Assembly (NCBI GenBank): GCA_015178975.1
Contig: WHVD01000046.1
Location: 310,001-374,000, forward strand
DNA: 64,000 nt
Reading direction: 5' to 3'
From: Hysterangium stoloniferum
Taxonomy: Eukaryota > Basidiomycota > Agaricomycetes > Hysterangiales > Hysterangiaceae
Made by a program: the position numbers and the translations under genes. Positions 41,805 to 54,156 of this stretch are shown piece after piece. The notes below the pieces were generated by a model that was not told the origin of the DNA, did no database searches, and saw nothing but the letters and a program-made list of their open reading frames with translations. Numbering within the stretch: position 1 is the stretch's first letter; the number at the start of each line of letters is the position of its first letter.

Positions 41805-42865
41805 TGTTAGGGTATGTACACAACGGGTTTCCGGAGAAACCCATGGAATATTTGGTAGGACTTGGCTTCAGCTTATAGGCTGCACCCTCGCAAGATTGTG
41901 TTGTCCAATTTCAGACAGGTGGACAGGAATGCCAGGGAGTCTGGGTGGGGTTTGTGGGTCGAGGGGTCATAGGTCGGAGGTTGTGGGTCGAGAGGTCAGA
42001 GGTTGTGGGTCGAGAGGTCGGAGGTTGTGGGTCGAGAGGTCAGAGGTTGTGGGTCGAGAGGTCAGAGGTTGTGGGTCGAGAGGTCGGAGGTTGTGGGTCG
42101 AGAGGTCAGAGGTTGTGGGTCGAGAGGTCAGAGGTTGTGGGTCGAGAGGTCAGAGGTTGTGGGTCGAGAGGTCAGAGGTTGTGGGTCGAGAGGTCAGAGG
42201 TTGTGGGTCGAGAGGTCAGAGGTTGTGGGTCGAGAGGTTGTGAGTCGAGATAGATAAGAGAGATAGATGCACCGGAGCCCGTGGGCTCCAACTAGTGTGA
42301 GTGGTGTGATTCAAGTAGGAGTTTAGAGCGGAAAATGTATTAGATTACTGGGGGGAATCTAAGCTGATTTTCTGACTGGATTGTATGTACAACATCTGCC
42401 AGACTATATAGACCGTGGAATGAATGACATACCAAATCCAGTAATGATGAAACAAAACTAGCAAAACATGAAATGAGAATAGTAAACACCAAATTTGGTG
42501 TTAGGAACGGGATGGAATGGAGCGGAGTCTGAATCGTGACAGGTTATTTGACTAAAATGGGAATGGGGCTCTGTTAGAGGGATGATGGGTTTTCCGAGCA
42601 GGGTCCGGTGACTGACGCGCAGGACAAGGTCGGACATAGACAGAGATGGAGTCCAGTGGGTATTACGGTGACTGATACACAACGTAACAAAGATGAACAT
42701 AGACAAGTCTGATGTACAGAGTCCGGTGGGAATTCCAGTAAACTGACAATTGGTGCATATAAGTTAGTGCCCAGAGTCTGGCGGTGGGGGGTTTCAATAG
42801 TGAGTTGATGGAAGGTTTTGAGTCTAAAACAGGTTGTCGGAGTCTGAAATGATGGGATCCTAACA
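41805..42865 (+). mobile_element. Solo LTR, family B, copy 1 with 22-bp minisatellite
   Basis: Starts TGTTAGGGTATG, carries the shared core at 41858 and the B-family body (CTGATTTTCTGACTGGATTG, TATATAG near 42405), and ends near ATCCTAACA at 42865. The last 80 bases differ from copies 2 and 3 and no target duplication is present, so one end was rearranged. Confidence 0.6.
41950..42250 (+). repeat. 22-bp minisatellite inside LTR B, about 13 copies
   Basis: Unit GTGGGTCGAGAGGTCAGAGG plus TT, with sporadic CAGA/CGGA variants. The other B copies have only one to three diverged units at the equivalent place (about 46725 and 53490), so this copy expanded locally. The long open frames across it are by-products. 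Confidence 0.9.
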
Positions 42866-42934
42866 GGATGCTGGAGGGTGAGGAAGGTAAAACAAGGTTG
42901 CAGGGGGCTGAATGACAGGGACCCTAACAGTAAC

Positions 42935-44085
42935 CTTTGTCAATCAAGTGAACCCACCCTTCATGAGAGGAAGAAATGTGGGGACCATGTACAAAATGGA
43001 TCTGTACCCACCAATTGACCACAATGACAACACTCCAAAATCCCAGGCTATCAATAACTCTATCACAAAGAATATGGTGATGATGTACATATGCTATATG
43101 CTCACATGTCCAGCCAACAGACATTGATACATGGCATTGCTGACTTGGATATGTTGGCTACAGGACAATCAGGGCAATGCATAACAATCAAATTGTCAAA
43201 GGGATAGACATGACAATGCTAGTCCCTAGAGCTGGGACCTGTGAGGATTATATCATAGGGAAGCATATCCAATGCCCCTTTTATGCCAATGACCAATGAG
43301 AAGTGAAAATTGGGGAATGTATACATATACATACATATATTGACCTACATATGGGGACCATCACATGTAAAGTCTGCAGGAGGTAAATCCTACATAATGC
43401 TGATTGTTGACAGTTTCTCTGGTTATATTCAAGGTTCTTTCTGTTAGAATATGTGATACACATCTAGTTTCAATCTCATATCTCCTCTTGTGACTGTATA
43501 GATCCAACCAGTTCATGCATGTGATAATGTATGTATATTTAGTTTAGTATTCACTAGATCCATAGCACGTTCATGCACAGACTAGTGCACAGACCATGTA
43601 TTGTAATATATAGTTAGTCTAGTTGAGGAGTAGGATCCTCATCTAGAAGCCTAGCAATATCACTGGTTTAATACCTACACTGCTCTACTCTTAATGGCTA
43701 TACTCCACCAGTAGAGAGTACTCTTACTGTGATCCCCAGGCTTGTAGACTACCTTGAATCTTTGAACACTTTCTTGGCATACAAACAGGCAAAGATGACA
43801 GTGGATGTCCTGCAATGCAGTGTTGCTTTGACAGAACAACAAACAGCACAGATGATTCATTGCATACAAATGGACAAGGACACCGAGTTTTGCAATGCAT
43901 TATGGAACAACTACATTGCAGAACAAGGCATTGTGCATGAAACAACCAGTGTATATTCCTCTGAGTCAAATGGTGTTCTGGAGCATAACCATTGAACCAT
44001 TATTGAGTGTGTATGAGTTGTACTACATGAGATGGGACTTCCTCCATTGATATGGTGTGAAGTCACCTCTACACTCATTTAGTAA
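42935..44085 (+). pseudogene. Copia integrase-region relic
   Basis: Broken frames follow Copia pol order: a GAG-pre-integrase-like GMTMLVPRAGTCEDYIIGKH and CPFYAND, then the ...HxDLxGP region (HTYIDLHMGTI), YIMLIVDSFSGYIQGS in a shifted frame, and, after about 240 bp of inserted sequence (about 43442-43690), FLAYKQAKMTVDVLQC, MDKDTEFCNALWNNYIAEQG and SESNGVLEH corresponding to the DNGxEF...QNGVxER core. The catalytic Asp-Asn is present as KD. Stops and shifts exclude function. Confidence 0.6.
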
Positions 44086-44628
44086 GACACGATACAAATA
44101 TTATTTAATATTTCTGATGCTTTTGGATTAGACTAGGAACATCAGACATATTGCAGGTGAGTGTTTAAATGATATCTTCATATTTTAGCATGTTTTTTGA
44201 TTATTTTAGAGTACTTTAGATTCTTTTGGCTTTGTTCACATTGATTCACTCCAGTATAGCTGGAGTTCCTCAAATGAAATTCAGAAGGCATTTTATAAGG
44301 GTATGTTTACATTACATTCTTTTCTATGGTTACTTGGTATTGACTGAATATTGTCAGGTTTCACTTTTTTGCTTATTGGTAGCTTGCATAGTAATGTAAG
44401 TCTATCCTATTCTTCATTCAATGCCTAATATATCTACCATTTTAGGGATCTACCTTCTGAACCTTCTACACCTGAATGCAATTGACAGAATGTACAGTAT
44501 GTCCTCAGGACCATCAGCAGTGTTTGGTAATGACCCCACACACTGAGTGCCACCACCTGAGAGATGATGGTGTTTCTCAGCAGCATGCCATTTTCCTGCT
44601 CCTGTACTATTTCTCTGTGCCCCTCCTG

Positions 44629-44840
44629 CCAATCCTCTGCCTAACAATCAGCAGGATCCATTTGCTATTGCTGGATCATCACATACTATATATGGTCCTG
44701 CCAATCCTCTGCCTATCAATCAGCAGAATCCATTTGCTATTGCTGGATCATCACATAATGTAGATGGTGCTGCCAATCCTCTGTCTATCAATCAGCAGAA
44801 TCCATTTGCTATTGCTGGATCATCACATATGTAATATAGA
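44629..44840 (+). repeat. Three ~70-bp tandem repeats
   Basis: CCAATCCTCTGCCTA, then AATCAGCAG and CCATTTGCTATTGCTGGATC recur at about 44630, 44699 and 44771. Translated they give NPLPINQQNPFAIAGSSH repeats, possibly the low-complexity N-terminus of the Helitron protein that follows. Confidence 0.7.
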
Positions 44841-45588
44841 TAGTCCTGTTCTTACTACCTGGCACTGTTGTAGCTAATATACATATACAATTGGAAGATG
44901 GACCACAGCTTGCATCATCATCTACTGCATTGCAAGTTCAGGCAGCTGCCCTTCTATTACAACAGGCACCCTCCCAGAATCCTCAGATTATTCTGCTCTC
45001 CCTATCTTACCTTTAGATCATGTTTCTATTCCTCCTATTGTTCCTGTACCAATGGATGAGGATGCATTACCATTACCACATATTCCTGAGCCTGCTGAAC
45101 CTATTCCACCACTTCCTGGACCCCCTGGCCAGGTGCCCAATTGGTGAGGACAATCCACAGCTGCAGCCACCTTATCTGGGAACAATGACTGTATTGTGTT
45201 CAAAATGCAATGCATTATATTGGATGGCAGAGCATCTTCACCATTCCTCTAATAACAATCCTCTTTTTGGAGTTGTCTATCTGGAAAGATCAGATTACCT
45301 ATACTTGAAGATGTCCCTCAACCATTACATCATCTACTAGAGAATCCTGAGGATGCAGATTCTAAAGAGTTTTGTAAAAATATCTGGGCATATAATTCTG
45401 CTTTAGCATTTACTTCCCTGGGTGCTACAATGGATGGGTCATTGCTTGATGGGGAATGTGGTCCTTATGTTTTTAAGCTCCATGGGAAACTTAGACATAA
45501 TCATGGTGCTCTGATTCCTAATGAGGGTCAGACACCTTCCTATGCTCAGCTCTACTTTTATGAAGCAGATGCTGCATTAGAGCATAGG

Positions 45589-46329
45589 TGTTAAGAACTG
45601 AAAACTGACTAGTGTCACTAGGCCGATAGGGACTGATCGGAAGGACTTGGCTTCAGCTTATGTGCTGCACCCTCACAACTATCTGTCAGGTGTCCTTAGA
45701 TTTCGGACGGGCAAAGACTAGTCCTAATGAATACCTCTCGGCGAACTACTGATTGGAACTGAAGGATAAGTCAAGTATCGGGCCAAGGGGTTGGAAACTG
45801 AAAGTGGGTGAGTGCATGCGAAGGCGGATAGCAGAATGCTTAGTATGAGACTTCTAGAGGTGTAAGAGGGTATTCTGAGTCGATATTCTGATTGCCTAGT
45901 AACTACAACTACAGCAGGTTCATATACAAGTATCTGGCATCTAGAAAATACTAACTAGGAGAAGAGTGGAAACATTACTGACAAATAAACTTGACTAGGA
46001 ATGGGAAGGTTACGATTAGTTTGGAGGCCGTGAAATAACCAAGAGCGGGATTACAAGAAAAGGAAATAGTCCGAGGGCTACAAGTATATATAGACATATG
46101 TGAAACATAGAGTAGAACAGATCATCATAATAAAAAGGGATGTATCAGAGTTTAACCAGATAGTACAAGTATATTTTGATGGGCGCATAAACAGAGTTTG
46201 ATCACCACGAAAGCATACATCAGCATCGGGAGACCAACAGTTTCTGATGTGATGACTTGAACAATAACTTGAAATGTTGATAAGTGGCGATAACCTCGGG
46301 GACCGTCGGGTTGTGACACAGTCATAACA
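45589..46329 (+). mobile_element. Solo LTR, family A, copy 3
   Basis: 741 bp, TGTTAAGAACTG to GTCATAACA, flanked by ATAGG (45584-45588 and 46330-46334). It splits the Helitron protein just after the conserved YAQLYFYEADAALEH segment. The shared core begins near 45642. Confidence 0.92.
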
Positions 46330-46564
46330 ATAGGTATGCATGTAACCAGAACAAAAGAATCAATACTACAACTCTTTCTGGATCACAGGATATGATGTTA
46401 GAATTCGACCCTTTTGTTCACATCTACATATAAACAAGCCATGACACATCTGAGAGACCAACCAATCACTCCTCAGCTCCAGGTCAGGCTGACATATGTA
46501 TAAGGCTCATACAGATGCAAGGTCATAACATTCCAACAGGGGATGAATTGGCAGTCATCCTCCC

Positions 46565-47481
46565 TGTTAAGGAGTGCACGCAGAGCTTATTGGAGGGTTT
46601 CTGGAGAAACCTGTGGGAAAGCTGATAGGACTTGGCTTCAGTTTATAGGCTGCACCCTCGCAAGATCATGTCATCCAATTTCAGATGGGTGGATGGGAAT
46701 CCTGGGGAGTCCAGGAGTAGTTGGTGGGTTGAGGGGTCAGAGAGTCAACTGTGGGAATCCTGTGGAGGTTGAGGGTTGGGCAGTGATGGATGAGTCAGAG
46801 GTCGAGTAATAGATAGGTCGGAGCCTGTGGGCCCCGACAAGGTAAATAGCAGTGTGTTTCAAAGAGGAGATTAGAGTGGAAAATGTACTGAGATTACTGG
46901 GAGGAATCAAGCTGATTTTCTGACTGGATTGTATGTACAACATCTGCCAGACTATATAGACTATGGAATGTATGTCATACCAAATCCAGTAATAATGAAA
47001 TCCAAACTAGTAATCATGAAATGAGATACATAAACACCAAATTTGGTGTTAGGAATGGAGTGGAGTGGAGTGGAGTCTGAAATGTGACAGGTCATTAAAC
47101 CATAATAGGAATGGGGTGGGAGTGGAGTCCAAAACGTGACAGGTCATTAGACCATAATGGGAATGGGGCGGGAGCGGAGTCTGAAACATGGCAGGTCATT
47201 TGACCATAACGGGAACAGGGCTCAGTTAGAGAGCTGTTGGGTTTTCTGAGCAGAGTCCAGTGACTGATGCATGGGACAGGGTCAGGGATAGACAGGGAAG
47301 ACGTGTGCAGGGTCCAGGTGGGTTTTCCGGTGACTGGTACATGAGATAACAAAGGTTGGGCATGAACAAATCTGATGTCTGGGTTCTGGCAGGTTTTCCA
47401 GTAAACTGATAACTGGTGCATGTGGGGTGCAGGTGCATATAGGGTAGTGCCCAGAGTCTGGTGGGTTTTCTGGTTGTAACA
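46565..47481 (+). mobile_element. Solo LTR, family B, copy 2
   Basis: 917 bp, TGTTAAGGAGTG to GTTGTAACA, flanked by CTCCC (46560-46564 and 47482-47486). It splits the Helitron protein between the AVILP and GDGTSTDRRDIVLN segments. A tandem expansion of GGAATGGGG..GGAGT units lies at 47050-47200. Confidence 0.92.
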
Positions 47482-48231
47482 CTCCCAGGGGATGGTACTT
47501 CTACTGACAGAAGGGACATTGTGCTTAATTATCAGGGTGGAGAATGTAGAAGAATCTTTGAAACTAATCCTTTATATGCCCCACTCCATTATGTGCTATT
47601 CTTTCCAAGAGGAGAGTGAGGCTGGAGCTGGGATATTCCCTATGCAAATGAACCACTCCCTGCTGAGATAGCCCCAGCCCCAGCAACTATTGAAGAGATT
47701 GCTCCAGAGCCAGAAGTCCTTGAACCAGCTCCTGAGGAGATAGTACCTGACTTGCCAGAGGTGGTAATTACTCAACTTGAAGTGGTTCCCCAAGTTGTAC
47801 CTCTCCCACCTGAGCAAATAGATATTCCAGTTGATGATGCTATACCACCTCCTGAGCCAGCTATGGAGAAGGATGAGGTGCAGGGAATTACTGAAGAACT
47901 TGAACCTGAACAAGTGACAGGATAGGCAGAAGAAAAAGCAGACAAAAGCCTCCCAGATAAAGTATTATGCTTATTGACTCTTTCAAAGAATTGGTGAAGC
48001 AACTACAATTCTGAGGGGTGGAAAACTGCTTCAGCAATACATTGTAGATGCATGGGCAGCAGCAGAGCAAAGCGGGCTATCATGGATAAGACACAATCAA
48101 GGCACTTTATGGGCTGAAATGTACCATCAGGTAGTTGATGTCTTCACAGTACAGGATAACAACCACCTGAGCCAAATGAAATTGGAAGTAGATTTATACT
48201 GCCTGCAACCTTTCAAGGTAGCAGTCAGGAT

Positions 48232-49437
48232 ATGATGGAAAATTTGCAAAATTCATTGGCTATATCATGCAAATATGGCAATGCAAGCATGTTTATTACT
48301 ATGACAACCAACCCCAAATGGAGGGAAATAACTGAAGCACTTCTTCCAGGCCAAACTGCAGCCAATCACCCAGATAGTGTCACATGTTCTTGCATTGAAA
48401 AGGCACACTTACTCCACCTCATTATGAAGAGAAATGACCTTGGCAAAACAGTTGCCTGTGTCCATACCATTGAATTTCAGAAGCATGGACTCCCCCATAT
48501 GCATTTGCTCATATGGTTTGAAGAGGGGGCAAAACTTTAGACTCCTGTAGAAATTGATTCTATGATTTCTGCAGAGTTTCCAGATCAAGATGAGCAACCA
48601 AAGCTTTACAAGTTGGTATCTGAGCTCATGACTCATGTATATGGTGAAAAATGTATCAAAGATAACAAATGCACAAAGCATTTTCCCAAGCCCTTTTGTG
48701 AATCTACAAGTATAAATGAAGATGGCTATTCAAAGTACTGCTGTAGAAATGATGGCAGAAACAAAGTCAGAGGTCATGAGCTAGACAATCAACATGTTGT
48801 CCCTTACTGTGCTGCCCTTCTTCTCATTCTGGAATGTCATATCAATGTTGAGATGACTTTTAATGTTCACTTCATTAAATATATTCACAAGTATATATAC
48901 AAAGGACATGATTGTACAACAATGGAGTTTGGAAAGAACAAGGATGAAATTCAACAATATATTGATGCCCATTATGTCAGTGCACATGAAGCATTTTGGA
49001 GACTTTTGGAAAATGAGATACATACTCAAATTCCTGCTGTTATAGCCCTCCCTGTGCATTTAGAGAATCAACAGTCAGTTATCTTTGACAGCATGGAGGG
49101 TCCAGAAGAGGGTTTGGATGCTGCCCCTTGTTCCAAGACCAAGTTGATGGCATACTTTGAGGCCAATTTTAAATATACAATAGGTCTTGATGGTAGAGCA
49201 GCCAATTCACTTTACTATGTCGAGTTTCCAGAATTTTTACATGGAATTCAAAAAACAGAAAATGGAATACAAGGAAAAGGGGATTTGCCATTGGACACAT
49301 TCATTTTGCAAGACCCTCAAGTGGCCCAAGGTTCTTCCTACATACTTTACTCACAGTTGTCAAGGGGGCAACTTCTTTTGAAAATCTCAGGACCTATAAA
49401 GGACAGGTCTATCCTTCCTTCCAAGCAGCCTGCATAG
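48232..49437 (+). pseudogene. Helitron Rep (HUH endonuclease) domain
   Basis: One frame with a single TAG at 48538-48540. It contains the HUH-type motif KHGLPHMHLLIW and, further on, HFIKYIHKYIYKGHD and DEIQQYIDAHYVSAHEAFWR, where two tyrosines (Y-x4-Y) match the catalytic pair of Helitron Rep. The nicking centre is therefore still visible although the gene is dead. The TAG lies at KL-stop-TPVEID. Confidence 0.85.
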
Positions 49438-49472
49438 CATGTGGTCTACTTGAAGATGATAAAGAATGGAAG

Positions 49473-51230
49473 TTGTGTCTTCAAGAGGCAAAGGCTATGC
49501 AGACTGGATCTCAATTGAGGAGGCTGTTTGCTACTATTCTCAGCCAATGCTTTCCTTCTGATTCAGCTGCACTTTGGCATGAATTCAAAGCAGACATTTG
49601 TGATGATTTGAAATACTTTCTTCAGACACATCTTCATCTTCAACCAAATCAATTAGAGCCATCTGATGAGACAGTCCATGACTTTGGCCTCTTTAAGCTT
49701 GATGAAATTCTTCATACAAGTAGGAAACCACTCTCAGAGTACCCTCATATGCCTCAATTTACAGAGCCATGGGAAGAGAGAGTGGGGAATCAATTCATCA
49801 ATGAACAGAGGGCTTATCACCAACCAACTGAGCAAATAAAAGCAGATTTAAATATTGAAAAGTTGAATGAGGGCCAGAAGGTTGCATATAATCAAATTAT
49901 GGATGCTGTCATTGCAAGGCATGAAACTGGAGTAGATGGGAAGCTTTTCTTTTTAGATGGACCTGGGGGTACTGGAAAATCATTTGTTTGGAATACTCTG
50001 GTACATGCCTGTAGAGGCAAAGGACTCATTGTATTCTGTGTTGCCTCCTCTGGCATTGCTTCACTTATTCTGAGTGGTGGGTGGACATCTCACAGCATGT
50101 TTAAATTTCCCCTTGAAGTTGATGAGAAATCCATGTGTACAATGAAGAAAGGCTCAGATAAGGCTAATCTAATGAAAGAGGTCAGCTTTATTATTTGGGA
50201 TGAGGTTCCAATGCAAAATTGCTTTGCCTGTGAGGCAGTCAATTGGAGTCTTAGAGATATCCTTAACAAGGATATTCCTTTTGGAGGCATTACAGTAGCA
50301 TGGGGTGGTGACTTTCAACAGACATTGCCTGTCATTACTAAGGGTTCAAAAGAAGATATTATCAGTGCATGTATCTCACAGTCTCACCTTTGGAACAATG
50401 TCAAGATTCTGTTTTTGACTGAGAATATGTGTGTAGATCCTACTGATCAAGGGAGTGCTGTTTTTGCTCAGTGGCTTTTGGATATTGGACATAGAAAGGA
50501 CATGCCTCTCAATCATATGTTTAAAGTCCCTGAACACATGCTATGTGAACCAACAGTGGATAATTCAGTCTCAACTATTTATCCAAACATACATGATCCT
50601 GAGGTTCTTACCGATGAGTTTTTCTTGGAGTGGGCCATTCTCTGTCCTTGAAATACAGATGTAGATCAAATCAATGACATGCTCTTTGAAAAATTTCCAC
50701 AGATTGGGCAGACCTACCACAGTGCAGACAGTGTCAAAGATGGAGTCAATGAGACATTATATCCTCCTGAGTACTTAAACTCAATCAACTTTGGGGGATT
50801 GTCACCAAGTAAATTGCATTTGAAACCTGGAGTGCCATTGATGCTTCTTTGAAACTTGGATCCAGGACAAGGACTCTGTAATGGAACAAGACTGCAGTTA
50901 ATACAAATGATTCACAGAGTACTTCAAGTAAAGATCATTACAGGACCTTCAGCAGGAGAGCTGGCATTCATCCCCTGAATAACAATTATTCCAACTACAA
51001 AACAAGTGCCATTTGAACTGCATCATCAGCAGTTTCCAGTCAGGCTAGCATTTTCTATGACCATCAATAAGTCACAGGGTCAATCTTTAAAATTAGTTGG
51101 AGTGGATCTGCATAGTCCTGTGTTCTCACATGGACAGTTTTATGTTGGTGTTTCAAGAGGGACAAATTGGGGAAGAGTAAAAGATTTACTCCATGATACT
51201 GATACATATGACTGCAAATGTAGTGTTTAA
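49473..51230 (+). pseudogene. Helitron PIF1-type helicase domain
   Basis: The first 392 codons are open (to 50651): Walker A FLDGPGGTGKSFVWNTL, motif II FIIWDEVPM, motif III WGGDFQQTLPV, and LTENMCVD. After TGA codons at 50649, 50850 and 50976 the same frame gives the last helicase motifs, LAFSMTINKSQGQSLK and YVGVSRG. At least the last two TGA codons sit where Helitrons have a conserved Arg (MLLRNLDP, FIPRI), consistent with CGA to TGA. Confidence 0.85.
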
Positions 51231-51499
51231 GGATGTTATTATTGATCCATGAGTAAGTATTCACAAAAGGAGACTGACTTATATTATTTAGGTTTAGTGA
51301 ATTTACAAAAGTATATAGTATATAGAATTCTGAATAATGTAAAATTTAATCACTTTAACATAAATTTCTGATGAATAAATAGGAAGCTGGAATGTACAGA
51401 AGTGGTCACAGAAGGCAATAAAAACTGATGATGTAGTGTTTAAAGACATTACTATTGAACCATCAGGTTACAAAGTGACCAAGTAAAGTTGTGGGGTGG

Positions 51500-52155
51500 T
51501 AGCATGGTGGGGGCTTGCCCCCTATGGGTCACAGCCTTGTGAAATTGATGGTGGAGTGCAGAATCAATGGCCCTTGTATCCAATTCTCAACAAATGCATT
51601 CCAGTCATGAAGCCAATTCAGCTCATCCAGGGTAAGTGTACTAAATGCTGGATCAAACCACTTCAATGTGGATCCTGAGAGGTGAGAAAGTGCATAGTTG
51701 ACTTTTTGGGAGTCCATGGTAAATGTGGCTGGTCTGTTGCAAAAATTAAAATGGTACTATATGAGGTAAGTTGACAGTTTGTTAGGGTTTAAGCCAGTAA
51801 AGGGTTCCAATGCATTGACTTTGGATTGTGCAGGTTTCTGTTCCCTTTTCTTTTTTTTCTTCTATGATGTGGATCACAACCATATCCAAGGTCTTTGCTA
51901 GGTAGTTAGTAGTGGGGTTCTCAAAATGGGGATGCCTAGTAGAGGTTGGATCCAGGAATTCTTTGCCCTTGTTGGGCCCCATGGATTCATTTCCATCTTC
52001 CAAACTTTCTGGGTTTCCAGAAAATGTGACTCATCCTCATTGCTAGGTTGGTTCCTTGGTGTTTGGGTAGTATACAAGATGAGAAGTGAATGGAGAGTAG
52101 AGGGTCTGGGTTGATCTGACTGTTCATGTGCCTTTCTTCTTGGAGGCATGGCCAA
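51500..52155 (-). pseudogene. Ty3/Gypsy gag relic
   Basis: On the minus strand a gag-like start MPPRRKAHEQSDQPRPSTL lies at about 52155, and further down KVNYALSHLSGSTLKWFDPA and WLHDWNAFVENW match the retrotransposon gag core (YALSYLxGxAxxWFxP...F). Frames are shifted in between. It ends next to the Helitron tail. Confidence 0.6.
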
Positions 52156-52188
52156 AACAATCTGCAAGATTGGATCAGAAAATCCTAT

Positions 52189-52437
52189 TAAGCTTTAGGC
52201 TTATAGGCAGGGTTCCAGGTAGGACTTGGCTTCAGCTTATTTGCTATGCCCTTGCACAATTGTTGTGGCCTATTTCAGACAAGGATAAAATGGACAACCC
52301 ATGTGGTCTGGGATGTAAGAGGTGATCAAGATGGGAAGTTCAAAGACTTTGAGAATGACAGGAAGGGTCAGGTGAGAAAACCTGTGGGTTCTGAGAATAT
52401 GCTGGTACAAAGTCAAAGACTAACTGGTAGGATACTT
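52189..52437 (+). repeat. Truncated family B-like LTR
   Basis: Carries the shared core (GGACTTGGCTTCAGCTTATT) at about 52222 and a diverged B-like flank. It is cut off at 52437 where the inverted family D copy begins. No target duplication. Confidence 0.45.
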
Positions 52438-52870
52438 GTTAGGATCCCAGTCATTTGGCCCCCCACAACCTCATTTTACTCTCCCCACCTCTGGCATTCC
52501 TGCCATTGGTACCCCTGACCATGGTATCACTGCCCACAGCACCCTGACACTCACATCACTATGGTTTTCCCTTTTCATCATCCCATCCCATCTCCATCTT
52601 GACACTCTTCTGTCACCTGTTCTACTTGTAAATGATATTTTTCCACCCCATACCCTCTAGAATACTTTCTACTACATTGTATTTAGTTCTAGTCTGATCC
52701 TTATCCCTTTCCATGCTTTTTTGGCCCATCACTGCTTCCTGCTTCCTTGACCAGCCCTCCACTCATCCATTACACTTTTGTATAAAGTTCCTACCATGTA
52801 CAGTATGCTATTACTCCTTAGTTCTAATATAGACTTAGATTACTCCCATTTAGTCTTCAGTCTTCAGAAA
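52438..52870 (-). repeat. Truncated family D LTR, inverted
   Basis: Reading on the minus strand it matches 256-636 and ends ATCCTAACA at 52438. Its 5' end is missing; the break lies near 52870, directly before Gypsy RT sequence. Old and CpG-poor. Confidence 0.5.
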
Positions 52871-52900
52871 ACCTCACAGACCTTCATCATATAGAGTGGG

Positions 52901-54151
52901 TGTCACAAACCTACAAGCTCAAATTTTGATAATACTCAATTTGACTTTCCTTTGACTTTCTTTGACATTCCTTTGACATTCCGACTTGATTTCTGACTCG
53001 ACTATTCTTTGAGATTCTTCAACTTGTCTCAGTTTGACAGCATTGATAATTTCATTCTAATATCATAATATCATCATAGGTATGTAAATGATAAATAGTA
53101 TAAAAGGGCAATGATAGGAGCAAGGGAAGTCAGTCAGAAAACCTGCATTATCATCTGTATCCTTAATATTGTATTGCTAATTTGACTTCTGTTTGAGATT
53201 TCTTTGACATAATTATTTGTGTACTTCTGTGTCTTATCTTTGCCTCACACTTTATCAACAGGATAAATTAATACTTCATTGAATGGAACATCTGTACTTG
53301 ATATTATTAAATATTCTTTGATTGTTTATTTGACTTTATTGTTAAGGGTGCGTACATGGAGGGTTTCCAGAGAAACCCACAGGGAATCCAGTAGGACTTG
53401 GCTTCAGCTTATTGGCTGCACCCTCATGAGATCATGTTGTCCAATTTCAAACAGGCAGACAGGAAACCTGGGGAGTCTGGGCGGAGTTCATGGGTCAAGG
53501 GGTTGGAGGTCGGAGGTCGTGGGTTAAGAGGTCAGGGAGTCGAGATAAATAAGTCAGAGGTTAAGAGATAGATGCATCGGAGCCTGTGGGCTCCCACCAG
53601 CGAGAGTGGTGTAATTAAGAGAGGAGTTTAGAGTGGAAAATGTACTAGATTACTGGGGAGAATCTAAGCTGATTTTCTGACTGGATTGTATGTACAACAT
53701 CTGCCAGACTATATAGACTGTGGAATGAATAACATACCAAATCCAGTAATAATGAAATGAAACTAGCAAAACATAAAATGGGATAAGTAAACACCAAATT
53801 TGGTGTTAGGAATGGGATGGAACAGAGCAGAGTCCAAATCGTGACAGGTCATTTGACTAAAACGGGAACAGGGCTCAGTTAGAGGGATGATGGGTTTTCC
53901 GAGCAGGGTCCAGTGACTGATGCGTGGGATGAGGTCAGACATAGACAGGGACAGAGTCTGGTGGGTATTCCAGTGACTGATACACGATGTAATGAAGTTG
54001 AATGTGGACAAATCTGATGTACGGAGTCTGGCGGGAATTCTGGTAAACTGACAATTGGTGTGTATAGGGTGCGGGTGTGTATAAGTTAGTGCCTGGAGTC
54101 CGGTGGGAATTCCGGTCGTAACATTTATTGAGTAAAATCCAATTTGTATCA
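52901..54151 (+). mobile_element. LTR family R, full-length copy inserted in a Gypsy RT, itself interrupted
   Basis: Starts TGTCACAAACC, resumes after the nested LTR (53340-54123) and ends TTTGTATCA. Flanks are GTGGG (52896-52900) and GTGGT (54152-54156), a target duplication with one mismatch. RT sequence can be read on both sides on the minus strand (ILIYSKDTT then LYDEGL-stop-GFLKT), which supports insertion into the RT gene. Confidence 0.65.
53340..54123 (+). mobile_element. Solo LTR, family B, copy 3
   Basis: 784 bp, TGTTAAGGGTGCG to GGTCGTAACA, flanked by TTTAT (53335-53339 and 54124-54128). It interrupts the R-family LTR. The shared core is at about 53393. Only a few diverged minisatellite-like units are present. 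Confidence 0.92.
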
Positions 54152-54156
54152 GTGGT

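Larger units (their letters stand above)
41234..42929 (+). mobile_element. Solo LTR, family D, carrying a nested family B LTR
   Basis: Starts TGTTAAGATC and ends CCCTAACA, flanked by GTAAC (41229-41233 and 42930-42934). A TATA-like CTATAAAAC lies just before the shared core at 41337. A family B LTR lies inside (41805-42865). Compared with the D fragment at 256-636, about 240 bp of D are missing at the B junction. Confidence 0.8.
45180..51230 (+). pseudogene. Helitron Rep/helicase gene, split by two solo LTRs and several stops
   Basis: In order: a zinc-finger-like start (VLCSKCNALYWMAEH), the N-terminal helitron domain (AYNSALAFTSLGAT, CGPYVFKLHGKLRHNHGAL, PSYAQLYFYEAD), LTR insertion 45589-46329, a badly shifted stretch with IPTGDELAVILP, LTR insertion 46565-47481, then RRDIVLNYQGGECRRI and PLHYVLFFPRGE, Rep, and a PIF1-type helicase reaching QFYVGVSRGTNWGRVKDLL. 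Helitrons move by rolling-circle replication. TAG at 48538, a shift near 49440 and TGA codons at 50649, 50850 and 50976 break the frame. Terminal TC and CTRR ends were not fixed. Confidence 0.85.

Noticed and set aside
41758-42257. Three overlapping open frames rich in RGQRLWVE-type repeats
   Set aside because: By-products of the 22-bp minisatellite inside an LTR.
41805-42865. Target duplication for LTR B copy 1
   Set aside because: Flanks are ACCAA and GGATG; they do not match, and comparison with the D copy at 256-636 shows missing sequence at the junction.
51509-51530. Definite Helitron 3' end at the GC-rich hairpin
   Set aside because: A hairpin is present, but a CTRR terminus followed by host T could not be fixed, so the end is left open.
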